From Phytoseiulus persimilis (Eukaryota > Arthropoda > Arachnida > Mesostigmata > Phytoseiidae): 64,000 nt of DNA. The stretch covers positions 11,036,001-11,100,000 of the forward strand of contig CM075102.1 in assembly GCA_037576195.1 (NCBI GenBank). Direction: 5' to 3'. The notes beneath the pieces are model-generated. The model searched no databases and was not told where the DNA came from. It was given only the letters and a program-made list of their open reading frames with translations. The translations under genes and the position numbers were made by a program. Positions 1-13,249 of the stretch are shown here, one piece after another (the stretch's first letter is position 1; each line of letters starts with the position of its first letter).

Positions 1-3000
1 TTCGCCATCGATCGAGTTCAGGCGTGTCCCATCATTTGAGAAACAATGTCCTAAGCTGTCAATCGCTTTTTCTCTTGATATCCCCAACCTATTCCTCCAA
101 TACAGCCTTCGTGATGGCTGCTGGTTCGCCCTCCTCCCGGGTAATCAGCTTGAACGCGACGCTCTTCGAATCCTCCCAGACGTGATTCCCAAGCACGCCA
201 CTGAGTCCGAACCATGGTTCGATCGCCCCATTTGGCCGAGCACTGCGAGATCCTTTTCGATCACTCCGGAAAAACAAGGACCACCGCGGCTGCCCCATCC
301 AGACCAGCGGACGGGAGCGCGTCAACTGGGCCTCGCCGTCAACTTCCGAGCGGACAGGCAGGCAGCGGACTTGAAGCGGGTTGGGAGATTGGGTGGGGTT
401 AGGTCAGGGTTTGGGTGAACGAGCGGAGCGATGCGAGCAGATCGACAGCCAGCGCACTCGAAATCGTGCGGGGGAATTCGGTGAGATCAGGTTAGGGCCC
501 CTGTCGCCCCCGTGGCCCGGTTGATGCCAAGGCCCAGTTGACGGGCACCCCCAGCAGACTGGTGGAACACATTACCCCCTCCTCCTCGAGACCGCAACCT
601 TTATCCGCCAGATTTGTCGTTCTTTCCTCACTCGGAATTGACGTTTCACACCACATCTTGCGCTGATTTTTCGATTCAGGGCCTTCAGAGACAGTTCCCG
701 GAGAGACCAAGGAACCGATTCCCCGAAAAATGAAACCACCAATTAACACTTGTGCCACACAGTACCCCCACAGTACACAGGATAATGAGCATCAACCACG
801 AAAAGAGCATTGTCCTCCCCCACACCATGATGAACAGTACGGACATGACACAACAGATGACAACCTCACTCCCACCCCTCGAGGGTCCTTGTCACGGCTC
901 TCCTGACCGAAGATTTCCACCAGGTTGACTCCGATGCATGACGCCTCCTTACTTTTGATGTGCATTTCCACTTGATTGCGACTCGATAACGCCACTTAGA
1001 GATCACGTTTGACGCAACTGAGTGTGCCGCCATGAAATGACGAACTCATTGAACTCGACGCAATCGAGTGACTATTTGTGTCTGTTCGGGCTAAGCTCGT
1101 CATTAAACGCGACACAGAATAACCATGATTCTCCGACAGTGTCCTAACTGCGGTCCCCGAGCGCAAACGCGATCATCCACAACGCATTTGACGTCAACGA
1201 TTGTTGCGATTTCAGAGAAAGAATGGCGACAAATTTTCCGGTGAGTATCAAAGACTTGGCTGCATCGTTGATGTTGGATGCATTCATGATTCCGATTCTT
1301 GAATTTGAGGAGCCGTCTCTTAGTTCGTGATGGACCATCTACTTCCGTGGCTCAAGCCTCACGAACCTCTGCAGCTCTCCCAGTATACCTTGATGTCCGC
1401 AGTGACGACCCGGTTCGCACGTGAACACATCATTCAGCTAGTCGATATCCTCGTCGAATGGCTCCGCTTTAGCCTGGATCTTTCCAGAGTGACAGTCAGC
1501 ATCGTCGAGCGCTTTATGCGGCAAACAGTCGAGTGCTGTCAAGAAGGAGCGCCTTCAAGCGTTCAGAGTTCTCTCAATGACCGTTCTTTTTCGGTTGAAC
1601 GCAAAACCCAAGCAGATAATGCACGTTTGAGGAGTATTCGAAAACAAAATCAAACAGAAGCTTCATTCGGGCTGAGTTAGACATGATGTGTAGAAGAAGA
1701 GTTACGGCGCAAAGGCCCCAACTTGCCCGAAAATGCGAAACTCACGAGTGAGCGAGGACGAGGACAAGGACGACCCTCAAGATGTGTGCGAGCAGGAATC
1801 AGATGGAGACAAACAAGAGAGACTTCTTACTGAATCCTTCTCATCACTGACTGCCTAGATTCATTAAAACGGCTGCTTTGAGCTTCGAAGCTACTCGAAG
1901 TCTCGTTCTTCCACCATCACACAGTGTTCAAGTATTGGTGAGCTCTCGCGTTGTATGGAGATGAGAACCTCTGGAGCAACGCTACGAACAGCTCTGGCAA
2001 TGCTACCTCATACTGCCAGTCTGATGGAACGCGGGTGGAATATGTTCTCCAAGTATCTCCGACGGGAAAAATCGCAGGCAATCGCGGAGGTCACTTCACA
2101 GGTTCGTCGAGTCCAATCGGATTCTGTCCGGAAATCTGGTTCAACCTAGCAACGACCATTCGGGATTTATGCGCCGACGCACTATCCATTATGCAGATGG
2201 GCTTGATGTCGCGTTTCTCAGCAAACAGCGGCTGAAGAGCCCGCTGAATCTCATCGAAATGGAGCTGTCTGCAAGTTTGGCGTCGAGCCTGCTTCAATGA
2301 GGAACCGTCAAATGATCGCGTCCTCTGGAACGGCACGCCACAGGCTGAGCTTCTCGGTGAGCTGAGTACGGCTGGCTATCGCTTCATGCGGTCTTGATGT
2401 GCTCCTGTGATAGGTCCAGTGTATGCGTTCCCCAGGGATATGCATACGTCGATCAAAATGACTTGCCTCTCGAATCCCGGATTCTTTCTTGGTTCTCGAC
2501 GAAGCCAGAGTCTCAGAGGTGGCACTCGCATTGAATACGCACAGGGATCTCCCAGGTGGTGCCTTCTCTTGGGATCGCCGAACCGGAAAGGGCGATCAAG
2601 TGCCCTCAGTACAACCGTGTGGTCCGGCACTTTTTTTTCGGGGCGAAGCTCGTGGAATAATTTGGTGGTCGTTCGGTTCTCTCCTCTATCACGGAATCAC
2701 AGGGACACAATTTTGTGTTGCATATTTGCAAGGGTATGAGCCGTGCTTCGATACTGATGTCCGAACTCGCCCAAGGGAAGCTAAAAATGAAAAGAGAATA
2801 TGGTGTCGGCTCCGAAGTTTCGTTGAAGCGCCTCAAAGCGGGTATCGTCAGAGCCTTCGAGGCAAACGACTGGAGATGGACGAATGGAGTATCCTTCTCG
2901 TTCTGGCTCGGTTGTGACCGTTTCCGACCAAGACCCTCCCCGACTTCTAACAGGTGTAGCTGCTTGGCTCTCAAAGGGCGTTTTTATTACCAGAACTCCG

Positions 3001-3040
3001 AACAGCTTCCTCTCAGCCAGGAAGATGGACAGGAACTCCC
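1..3040. other. No recognised gene
   Basis: Open frames here are short, overlap on both strands and show no family I know. The longest tidy one is 117 codons on the plus strand at 1327-1680; it has no recognisable motif and no clear splice partners. I see no RNA gene. Confidence 0.5.
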
Positions 3041-3044
3041 GCTT

Positions 3045-3205
3045 GGCGGCGAAGTGCTACAATTTTTTACAGAGGTCACGTCGAGGGGAGTCACATTTTG
3101 TTACGGAGCTCACTTCAAGGGGAGACACGATTTTTCACAGGGTCTCCGTCGATTAAGGGAAGTCACAATTTTTTTACAGAGTTTCCGTAAAATAAGGGAA
3201 GCCGT
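3045..3205. repeat. Degenerate tandem repeat, about 35-40 bp unit, four copies
   Basis: Four consecutive units share the order 'agtcac - A/T-rich run (attttt) - acag/acgg - gtctccgt or similar - aaggga/aggggag'. They begin near 3050, 3090, 3125 and 3163. The units are diverged and differ in length by a few bases, which suggests an old minisatellite. A 183-codon plus-strand frame (2715-3266) runs through it, but the amino-acid string looks like translated repeat, not a domain. Confidence 0.6.
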
Positions 3206-6200
3206 GGTTCCCCATGGAGTATCACCGATTCCGGCGGCCGTTGGTCTCGTCGGTGCTTCTATGTAAGATAAAAATGTCTGCGCATGTCACAAGGCCAGGG
3301 AAGGAGGATGGATCATTCAGCGAAGATTATTTTATGATTAATCACCAGTTTATCCCATCGAACACGGTCTACTGACAGCTCAAAACAGAACCCATGCGCA
3401 AACCGAATGCTCCCTCAGTAATGCGCGCAAGTGAGGACGGCCACTCCATTGCTTCTGCGTATCCTTGTTCTTGCCGATACGGAAATCATGAGGTAAGTCC
3501 CCAGGGTTCTATGCCCGTGAACTCTGTCATTTGAAAAGCCTGGATATCTGATCATGTTTCTCAACCCCGACCCATTAAGAGAAAAATAGCCAGGACTGCG
3601 GGGCCGAAATTTTGAACTTACTTCCACCAGTAACAGTTCGTGCAACGAACCGAACGAATAACTCGTATGGCCGGAGGGAAAAAAGGTCCGATGGTTGCAT
3701 CAGATCCGTGTGTCAGATCCTTCGGGAGTGAGACTTTTGAGCTGAACTACTTCGGGTCTACAGGCTCGAAAGCTCATTGTCCCTATCAGCTCCCCTCGAG
3801 TCCGTGACTAGGAGCACTCCCATCCGATCCGCCGACGCACGCAGCTCCATAACTTGCATTAAGATTCGCCGCAGATAGCCTTGTTCATATTTGCTGTCTT
3901 CCAGCGAAACCAGTCCAGGCATGGATCAGAGCCGTAAGGACATCGACCCTTCGTGCACTGCACGGCTTTTCCGCCCACTCGTCATCAACTCAGATTTGGA
4001 GCATTGAAAAAAATCGCTTTTGTGAGTGAGCTACAGTTCACAGCTGTCCCGAACAGTCGAGCCGTTCATTGAACGTCGCTTCGTGCTTGCGACGCTTTGC
4101 TTGGAGCTTTTTTTGCCGAGGTAAAATCATTCCTCGAGAGATATGCATTGACATTCTCCATCCGACTCTTCATCCAGCGATTCAGGCGAATATATTCTCT
4201 ACAATCGCAATAATGCCTCTGGAAAACCTCTGTCAAGAGAAGGAGCCTGATTTAGAAAACGAAACGCGGAATCGCCGACTGATGCATATTCTTCCGCAAC
4301 AGCCCGATACCTGGATGAAGAATGAGGAAATACGACCTCTAAATCATCCCAGACCCCCCTGCTCTGAAAGATGTTCATTAAACCCTATGAGTACGAATGA
4401 TCTGCTCTTGCATTACGTCACATCGAGATCGTCAGTTCACTTTCCAGGCTTCTCGCGGTCTGAATAACAACATTCCAATCTACTCCCTCAGAGAAGAGGT
4501 CGAGCTTTCCCAGACATCTCAGCTCCCAGCTCGGCACTTGTGAAGTTCCCCTCAAAGTCCCTGACGACGACTAATTTCCGCTCCGCAGTATTACCATATG
4601 GACTCGCGTAGACTGGGTCAGCGGAATGATGCAGCTCAAGTGAGCGACAGGTGTGCTATGCTGGTGAGCAGGCAGCCTCGCAATGCCACAAAGGCGACAT
4701 CGAGAAAGACGGAATACTTTACGGCGAAATATCAAAGATAAGGGAACCGAGCTTGTACATAGAGACCAAGTAGAACAGAGTTTGAGGAATACGAACAGTT
4801 TGACAATATCTTTGCCCGCTTGATGCGTTTCCTGGAGCGACGCAAGTCACCGACTCCGTATTCCGCTCTTTTTCAGCTACTTGCTGATATAGAGTACGCG
4901 TTCGACATCGAGCCTTTCTCCGCGTCAGTTTCTGGGATCTCGCCGAACGCACTCCCGGGAGTATGCGAACATAGCAGAACAGGGATGTCTCCGCGACGGG
5001 ATAAGTGAAATCTCACCCCGTCCCCAATTGTTTCAGTATTCAATCCACGCGCTCGCGTCAATGGACGTTTCTCCATCAAGCCAAATGGTGAGCTTGAACC
5101 GCCGGCTACAGCAGAAGAAAATTGAAGATGGAAATGAGCCAACCATGTTCCTCTCACGTGACCCTCGCTCTGGAATCTGAAAGTCGATCCGTCCCTGGGT
5201 GGCACGTCATATTCCCTCGCAAAAAGTGCTCCCTGGCGAAGTTTGTAGAAAGGGTATGCGCGGACCAGACCCGGCTTGCAAGTGTGCTGTTTATCACCCC
5301 TTCCGCGACTACTTGGAATTTCGGTCTGGCCTTACAGGAATTAGAAGTCTCGGAACTCGTCCAGAAAGCCTCTCAATCCCCTTTCTCGTACGCTACAAGG
5401 CCAACTTCTTGCAGAGTTCCCTTACTTGTCAGGAACTCAGGGCTCTAGCGTTCCGCCCGTCGAAGCCTGAGCTGAGAGTCGTCTGAGGTCGGACTCTCGT
5501 TCAGAGTAGCTTTTGGTGGTTCTAAGGGTGATTGATGAGAGATGTGTTGGAAACTCGTTTTTTTTTTTACAGCCGAATATGACGCAGAAAATACAAAGAA
5601 AGGAGAATACTCATCAAAGTTCGCCTTTGAGTGCGCTTCTCTGCGACAAGAGATGAGGCGCATCCACGGTGTATGTTCCGATGAGTCCCGCTCTGTGTTC
5701 CTCCCGCAAGCTTTTTCCGCGGGAAAAGATTGTTCGTAGCGGAGAGAGCAACCCGAGGGCCCACAAGGAGGAGCCGTGGACAAAATATGTAGAGAGCACG
5801 CGCCTTAAAAGCCTGTAGGAAAATAGGGCTATAACTGTGAGGATGGAAATCGTGGCATGCAGCGATTAGGATAAGGCTCCAGACTGGGAGCCGCAGCAGC
5901 GACCGGAGAGGCTCCGCAGATTTATTCGGCACTTTGCCGGTGCGGTTATAGCCGCAGCGCGATTCACAGCCGTCTCAAAATCCACTCTCTCCGCTGGCAG
6001 TGGTGTAAAACGTACAAACGGATCGACTTTGCCCAATAAAGTAGGAGCTCGACGGCCGTGAATTTCATTGAGGTAATCTTGCCTTCCGAACAGCCATAGC
6101 TGAGACACAATATAGTTGACCCGCTTCTTGTGAACCATTTCGAAATTGATGAATTGTGCTTAAAGTTCGCCGACCAAAACTCAGAAGATTGAAGGAAGAA

Positions 6201-6540
6201 TGATCATGGAACTCATCGGTCCCCTAGAGGTCCTTGGTGGATGGCGAAGAAACTCGAAAGAGATATTTACAGCGAGCGAATACTTCAATACCACAAAATC
6301 GAAACCGAACTCGTGCATTCCGTTTCCGGTGGGAGTTCTTCGAAGGCCGTTCCTTTCAGGGACCGGCTGCTGCGTGGGAGGGGGTTATCATCCCGATCGC
6401 AAACGGTTCGAATTTCAAACCATCTGATCCAGCCCGGATCTGAGTTCTGTTGCGAGAAGTCGTCATGAAAAGCCTCCGTACGCGTTGAGACAGGACTCCC
6501 AGGACTCTGATTCTTCTTAAATGAGATGGTACTATCTCGG
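3206..6540. other. No recognised gene
   Basis: Only short overlapping frames on both strands, none with a family motif or a convincing exon chain. The plus-strand frame at 4069-4467 (132 codons) is the longest and unrecognised. Confidence 0.45.
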
Positions 6541-7190
6541 ATTCCAGAATCTCATATGCCAGAATCTCAGATCTCAGAATCTCAGATGCCAGAATGTCAG
6601 ATGCCAGAGTCTTATATGCCAGAAAAGTGCCCTTTCCCGCTACGACGGCTTCGGAATCCGACTCGGAGCGAAGCTTCTATCGTGGACGAGTCATAATGGA
6701 TGTTTGACTGAGGACGTGCGGCAGAGTTCATTGACAAAGGACCTGATGAGGTTCCATTCTTTTTAACTGCTCTCCTTCTGGAATCCAAGGGAAAAAAGTC
6801 AGTTGCGGCCTGCTTCCGGGAAAGAGAAACAACTTATTGGCCGACTCTGAGTACCGACGGATCGCGGAGAGTCCAGGTCTGTAGACGAAGTCATCGGGCC
6901 GCGTCAAGTACCCCAGGGCACCCGTCCAGAGAAAAAATCTGCTTCGGAGCTGGAGGAAAGAATCAGGAGCTCCGTTCGGGAAGCGGCTTCCCAGTCTGAG
7001 CGCAGTTGAGAAGAAAGGCGATTCAGTCCGAGTTCGGGTCCAACATGCCCGGTCTCCCTTTCTACAATCATTGGAAGGAGTCCAATCCATAGAAGCTTCG
7101 CTCCGAGTTGGATTCCAAAGCGGTCGGGTTGGGAAGGGCTCTTTTCTGGGGTTTGAGATTCTGGATTGTGAGATTCTGGCATACGATACC
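6541..7190. mobile_element. Foldback-like element A with inverted arms and short internal tandem repeats
   Basis: The left arm (about 6541-6680) and the right arm (about 7089-7190) are reverse complements. The best-matched core, 6619-6680 against 7089-7149, agrees at roughly 85 percent of positions by eye, and both ends share 'actcggagcgaagcttctat' or a one-base variant. Outside each core lie repeats of a 13-15 base unit built on 'ccagaatctcagatg' (five or six copies on the left, two or three on the right). The middle is about 400 bp with no transposase frame. The plan resembles a foldback or large MITE type of non-autonomous DNA transposon. I could not identify target-site duplications. Confidence 0.6.
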
Positions 7191-7199
7191 CAACCAATG

Positions 7200-10100
7200 A
7201 GATAAACCCTCTCCCTTCTCCTCAGAACCCGGAAACTGAGACCCCCAGGTGAACCGCGGTGTATGGCTAATGAACAAACGATTCATTTGCAACATAAACT
7301 CGCTAGAAATTTTAATAGGTAGATGCTCCTCAGGATCGTTGGTCCTCCAGACAGGGTATCCGTTTACCGCTTCCGTTCGAATGGTTCTCCCTTCTACATT
7401 ATGTAGCCGAGTATACTGGTGATTCGTTTCATTGTTTCCTCTGCTGCACAATGGTCGAGACTAGGGGCGCAGACTCGGACTCGCGAGTGATATTTTCGGA
7501 GAAGTTTAGGTTCCTGCAGCCGACGTAAGCCATGCATCGTTGAGGCACCGTCGTGTCTGCAAGAGTTCGAGTGTCCACCCGCCTACCTGCAGTGTCGTGA
7601 GGCGATGTTAGATGGCGTTCTTCGGAGGACGGTCGTGATCGAGAGCGATTCGACGGAGCAAGGTCACAAGGTAGTCAAATCTCTGGACTTGAATCCGGAT
7701 TCTACCAGCTTTGTGGGCCGGAATGAGTCAGGACAGGATGAGCCCGAGAAAGTCCATTTCAAAGCGAGGCAGAAGCACCCGCTCCTGGAAGATCATGGGA
7801 ATCCATCAACCGCAATCACGTGTCGATCAAGCCCGGTCCAGATATGAACCAATCCCTCGAAACATGAGCTGTGCGCTGCATCAAATCGAGAGCATGCATC
7901 CGCTCGTCTGTGACTGGTTCCACAGATTCCTGAACGAGAGTCAGCCTCCGCCTCCGACCGTCACTCGCTCAGAGCCAGAGATTTCGGGATTCGAACCCGT
8001 GTCCGAGAGTTTGCGCTCTCACCTGGACTCGTGGATTCGCGAGTCGGGCTCGTTCAAGGAATACGGACTCCTTCGCGACTCTTCTCAGTCTGATAAGTAT
8101 TTCTGGGTTCAACTTCTCTCGAAGGCGGAGTCTCACCAAAAGTGCCTCACCGTAATCTTTTTCGAGCTTCTGGTCGTTCCTGGTAGTCTGCCTCTCCCCC
8201 CGAGCTGAGCCATCAGGTGGATCTTTCCTCTATATTCCAATTCAGCTCCCCGCTCTTCCCCCGGCAAGAAGAGTCCCGGGGATGGCTCGTTCGAGTACCC
8301 GCAGAGCAACTGTCCAGGCCGTTCTGTAGCGGTCTCAGGAGATGATTCCGGGATCGATCTGACTATACTTTCCGGAAGATGCGAATCATGCATGGGAAGC
8401 ATATTTAGCTCATCATATATAGCTCCCGATCGTGATCCCTTCGAGCAATGATGATCGGTAAGGTAGGTCTTTGTTTGTGCGAGAGCACTTCTCACGTATT
8501 GGGACTGCACTCACGACATGTTTTCATTTCGCCTGTCGTCAAATTGGTCCAGCATTGTATCTATCTCTGTCCTGCACTTCGGGAAAGTTTTAGCCAAAAG
8601 GGGCATCAGATTGAGGATCCGCCCCGGGCATCATCGAGGTTCGCAACGCTACTTGCTGAAAACATTTTCGCAAAGGTCCAAGCAGAAATTTCAGCTCAAC
8701 TAAGACTGGTGTAGAGCTTTTCCGTGTGCCAAAGTTACACATATCGCATATTTTCCCTCCAGTATTCATCATGGGAGAGTCCTGCTGATTCTGCCTAAAA
8801 CGTGCCTGGAACCTGAAGAAAGAAAGTCCCTTGACTGGACATCTCTTGCCCCGCAGTTCCAATCGCTGATATGGCGGCGCGAATACTTCAAATGCAGTCC
8901 TACTTCCCCCTCCGTCCCCTGCGGTTTTGTCTACTCCCTTGTGACCAGCTCGAGGTTCACACGCAGAGGATTCTTGGGAGATCCTCATAAAGAAAGATTT
9001 GTCCCTCCGTGTTTGCTACCGACAATAGAGCCACCCCATCTGTCAGTCAGGTTTCTGGTGTCTGTCGTGTCAGCCGTTTTCATCAGAGTGAACATTCGTG
9101 ACATCCATTTTCCGTGCTAATTGCTGTGCTCCTAACTTTCAATCCATCCGAATTGAAGTGGAGATTGAACCCCGGTATCACTCTCGAGCCGCTCGTTGAT
9201 TCTTGGATCTGGTTACTGTGTATCTCCTCTGCACTCAGGAAGGTTTCCAAAGCCCTCAATCAATGATTGCTGCTTTTCTCCATCCACCCCTGCATCGGAC
9301 CCGTTTGTTGACGCATCAGTGTCTACGTAAACCCCCCTCCTCTTGACGGCAGCCGAAATAGTTTGTTCCCGCATTCGATTTCTGTGGAGATCCGATTGAG
9401 CTCCCCGAAATCCGCGCGTGGACCTCGCGTTCCTCGGATGAAAGGGAACAGGAAAAAATCCAGTAACGGTACAACTCATAGTCTTGTGACCAATGCGGGT
9501 CTGTGTTTCTTCCTCGCGGTTCATTGCAAAGCCTTGGCAAGGAAGATTCCGATGAACTCAAAGTAGCGGCACGCTCGGTCGCACGCAGCCGAGTTCTGAT
9601 CGAGAGGAGCTGGGAAGAGTCCAGCAAGAGGTCTGATGTAATAAGAATCATCTACTTCTTCATCAGCCCACCAAATGGCCAGTTTCGAAGCTGATCTTTG
9701 TCTGTGAATCCTATACGTAGACAGAGGGGTTCGGTCGTACAACGATTTCGATTTGTCATCTCGTCGGTTTCTATACCGGGGTTTTCAGACCGTCCTTTTC
9801 TTCAAAATACGCGTAGCGCATAAAGCCGATGGCTTCATTGACAAAACCGTTGTCGATGTCCAAATTACATTTTATCATGTATGGCCGACTGAAGCATGGG
9901 GGTGGAGCTCAAGGTAGAAATCCACTCCTGTCAACTTCAATTAGTGAACTCTCATCCGTGCACGCACAAGTTGGTCTTGTTCCCTACAGCCAATGTAACT
10001 ATCAATGACAGTCGAATACCATTCGCCGTGATTTAACCATGCCATCCTGGTCTCTTTCGATTTCAAGTCGAAAGGGATTTGATACAAGATGAGCGTTTCT

Positions 10101-12270
10101 CGGAGATCAAATTGAATTGCGCGATCTCGCGAAAGAGTTGGGCTACCTCTTTTCCGGTCAGGATTGTCGGTTGGGACTGGCTGAACAATCATTTATCTAT
10201 ATCGCTAGCGCTCCTACGACGTGTCTCGACCGCTACCAAAGGTGCACCTTCGACTATGTCAAGTGAGAATAAACCGGCCATTGAGTCGTTGATATTCGAG
10301 GATGTGGAACAGATTGGTGTCAGAAGGTTCACAAGAACTCCGAGAAGTTCCGAAAAATACAAAGAGCCGCACTGGCCTCCCTCAGGCCAGCGTTTCGACG
10401 TGAGTTAGGTGATTAACTTTAGCTTCTGGTGTGAACTGGAATCGAGCTCCAAACTTCTCCGTCGAGGACAGCTTCGCGGACTGAAGTTCTTCGACGATTT
10501 TTTCGCGGACAAAGCGTTCAGCAACACGTGAAGTCCAGAATTCGTCGCGGGGGGCAGCGGCGCCGGTCGTGACTGACCTAGAGGCCTCGATGAGTACGAG
10601 GCTGGCGCTGATTTGTCTCGGATGTTCGGTGATAGAAACTCTTCGAAGGAACATTTTGAGATGATCGAAACATTCTTCAATTGAGGTAGAACGTGTTTTG
10701 TTGAATGAATGAGCGTTGATCCGGAATTAGATGAGGTCCTTGCGATTTAGGAAGAAAATCGATCACAGAATATAGGGTAATTCAGCGGAATGATTTGTCG
10801 CAACAACGGAAGAAGATGAATCAGAAGAAGTTCTCGTCTCGTTAAGTCAACCATACGGATCCAAGCTCCCCAATGATACACGAAATTCACATGAGTACAT
10901 GCCCATAGAGCAGGCTCCATACTCGGCGGTGCTACGACTCTACGACAATACCAGACTATCTACCACACCCTCATCAGAACAATATCACTTCGTTATCTTT
11001 CTTTCCTGATAAGATACCGAGATTCAGCGGATCAAATCCAAATCGAATTCGGATCTCCCTCGCTTCGGCAAAAATCCTGAAGGCCTCCCGCTGCGATTTT
11101 TTCGTTCCACTACCCGTTGCACCCCAGGAATCACGCCCGAAGAGGAGTGCATTCTTGCGCTGAAATCCGAATCTGAAAATGGAAGCCAAGATGTTTGTAG
11201 CCCCCTTGAGCGGATCTTCAATGAGGTACCCTGCATTTCTAACTCCAAAACGATCCTCTCGGAGTCCTCGTGCTTGGCTCCGGATGGCATGGCTCGTTTT
11301 GCTTCAGGTTCTCTCTCCGAGGGGTCTTTCCAAGGCGTGAGATGAGGGTTTTTGAAGAAGTGTTTCGCACCTCCCACCCTTTCCACTACGAGAGTTTAGA
11401 ACGATCCTAACTGCCTGGAACGAGTTCGGGCATTGACTCCGAAAACACTCCTATTGGCAAGGATTGGTCGTACACTACGACATTCTGCGGCTCGATCGAG
11501 GCTCGACCGTCCTTGTCCGTTCTCTGGTTTTCCGCCGGATACGGATCAAGAGAAGAGTCCTTGGCGGAGCTTGAAGAATGCTCGGGTATTGACCCTCTGG
11601 AGGTTGCTGGACCCATGAAGGGCTGTTCTCTGATTCGTTGAGCGGAGAAACCTTGGACATCGACTCCTTGTATCGGGGACGGTTTCGGCCCATAGTGAGT
11701 TGAATTTGAGACGAGCCATCTCACTCAACTTCCCCATTTCCAACAAGTTACCGACTGACCACCAGAGAGTTCCTTGGGAAGCTAAAAAACGCCGCAAAAA
11801 CCCCCTGAAAATCCATGCTAAAGAGGCACTAAGCAAGCCAAAGGATCGTGGAAACGGATACTCCATTGGAGCTTCTGTCTACGCCAGAGGTCGTGATTCC
11901 GGGGTAGATCCGACCATATCTCTGGGGATCCATAAAGGTAATTTAGAGGTCTATCTGTCCATACGTCCCCTCATTGTCACCGTACTTTGGAAATGCTTTC
12001 GTCATGAAGATAGCCGAGCCAACAGTTCTTCGGGATAGTCTTCGACGATGAATCCGACGGCTCTAAAGATTGATCCTGGTTCCTCCTGGGGGCCTCCATG
12101 TGAGCGCTTAGATATATGGAAGAACTCAAGAGTTTCAAGAAAAGCTCCCCCTATTTGGAATAGAAAAGTTCAGGCGTTTCAAAGGCAGCGGCGCTCCCTC
12201 AAACTCAGTTCTGAAGTCAACGGATGAGACGAACACACGACACTGGAATGAAAACACGTTCACGAATCGT
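7200..12270. other. No recognised gene
   Basis: A 165-codon plus-strand frame (7711-8208) has a readable, serine- and proline-rich composition but no known domain and no clear splice partners. On the minus strand near 7984-8060 there is a B-box-like 'gggttcgaatcc', but no tRNA fold follows. The remainder is overlapping short frames. Confidence 0.4.
8600..8660 (-). repeat. Short fragment of dispersed repeat family R1
   Basis: Read on the minus strand, this segment contains 'gatgatgcccggggcggat'. The same string recurs with one or two changes on the plus strand near 25109 and 52590. Only about 30 bases of the unit are recognisable here, so this copy is a truncated one. Confidence 0.45.
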
Positions 12271-12282
12271 TGAGTGAGGATC

Positions 12283-12828
12283 ATGCGTCTATTCACGGTC
12301 GACGAAACGCCGTCCGTGAGGCGGATGGCTTTGTTGTTCGTCGCACAAGTTTTCGACTCTTGGCGTGATATTGGACAGTGCGATTCAGATCTCGTTTTCA
12401 ACATTGACATTGAAGCGGTATCGGCTCTTGATCACAGCGGCACATACGATGTTGTGAATTGGATTAAGACTCTGAGAGCTTCGATACTTAGTAAGGTATG
12501 AGAAGCTTTCATGGGTACCCTAAACTGGAAAAGGTTCACATTCCTGAAGTTGACTCCGTGCACGATATTGCCTGGAAGTTCGATCAGGCTCTCTTATCCT
12601 CGACCAGTGAATCCGCTCCGAGCTTCAGGTCCGGAAGGGTCTCGTATTCATTCGAAGTTTTGGAACCATCACTTGGGAGATACTCGCCGAAGCACACGCT
12701 CAGCTCCTCAAGGAAGTGCTTAGAGTGAGACCGGCCGAGTCACAATATTCCTGCAGACATGGGAAAACTTTTTCCTTTTCCAGCAGTTTCTGCTTCCAAA
12801 ACACTCAGATTCCTACAGAAGACATTGA
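12283..12828 (+). CDS. Possible three-exon gene of unknown family
   Basis: Three exons join in frame: 12283-12495, 12629-12724 and 12784-12828, giving 117 residues and a TGA stop. The donors are gtatga and gtgaga; the acceptors are ttcag and a pyrimidine-rich ttttccag. All junctions fall between codons. The product starts MRLFTVDETPSVRRMALLF and contains a predicted helical stretch (TWEILAEAHAQLLKEVLR). I recognise no domain. The starting ATG is only the first in frame, so the exon chain may be the 3' part of a larger gene. Chance cannot be excluded, because only frame consistency and splice motifs support it. Confidence 0.35.
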
Positions 12829-13249
12829 CTGCTCCAGTGGTGTCGAGAATATGCATGAGTGGACCCATGAGTGGAGTCCGCGGAGTGTCCTGCAAGCTCG
12901 TGTTTTCCACTGTTAAGGAAAGTCGAGACCTCGTTGTGCAGTTTGAACGTCCGAAGTATGACGTTACCACTACCTGCAATAGAACGATAGTTTCGTATTC
13001 TCTGCACTCATGTCCTCACAGCGCTTCCTGGGAAGCCTTCCTTTTACATGTCGTGTATTCACATGATCCACTACTCTGAGAGCTGTTTCCAGGACTCGAA
13101 TGAGCTCCGTACTCAATTTTCCCGATTTATCGGTGAATCACACCACCTGTGCAGACTGCGTTCGGCGCTTTTTTGCAAACGACCGCTCTCAACCCACTTT
13201 GGCAGCCGGACATGGAGCGCGCTCTATCAGTGCATATGCTGATGCAGTT

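Noticed and set aside
7984-8060. B-box-like gggttcgaatcc on the minus strand
   Set aside because: No matching A-box, acceptor stem or terminator, so not called as a tRNA gene.
12740-12979. Minus-strand 79-codon frame beside the hAT relic
   Set aside because: Considered as more of the transposase, but it does not follow the hAT order and overlaps the plus-strand exon chain.
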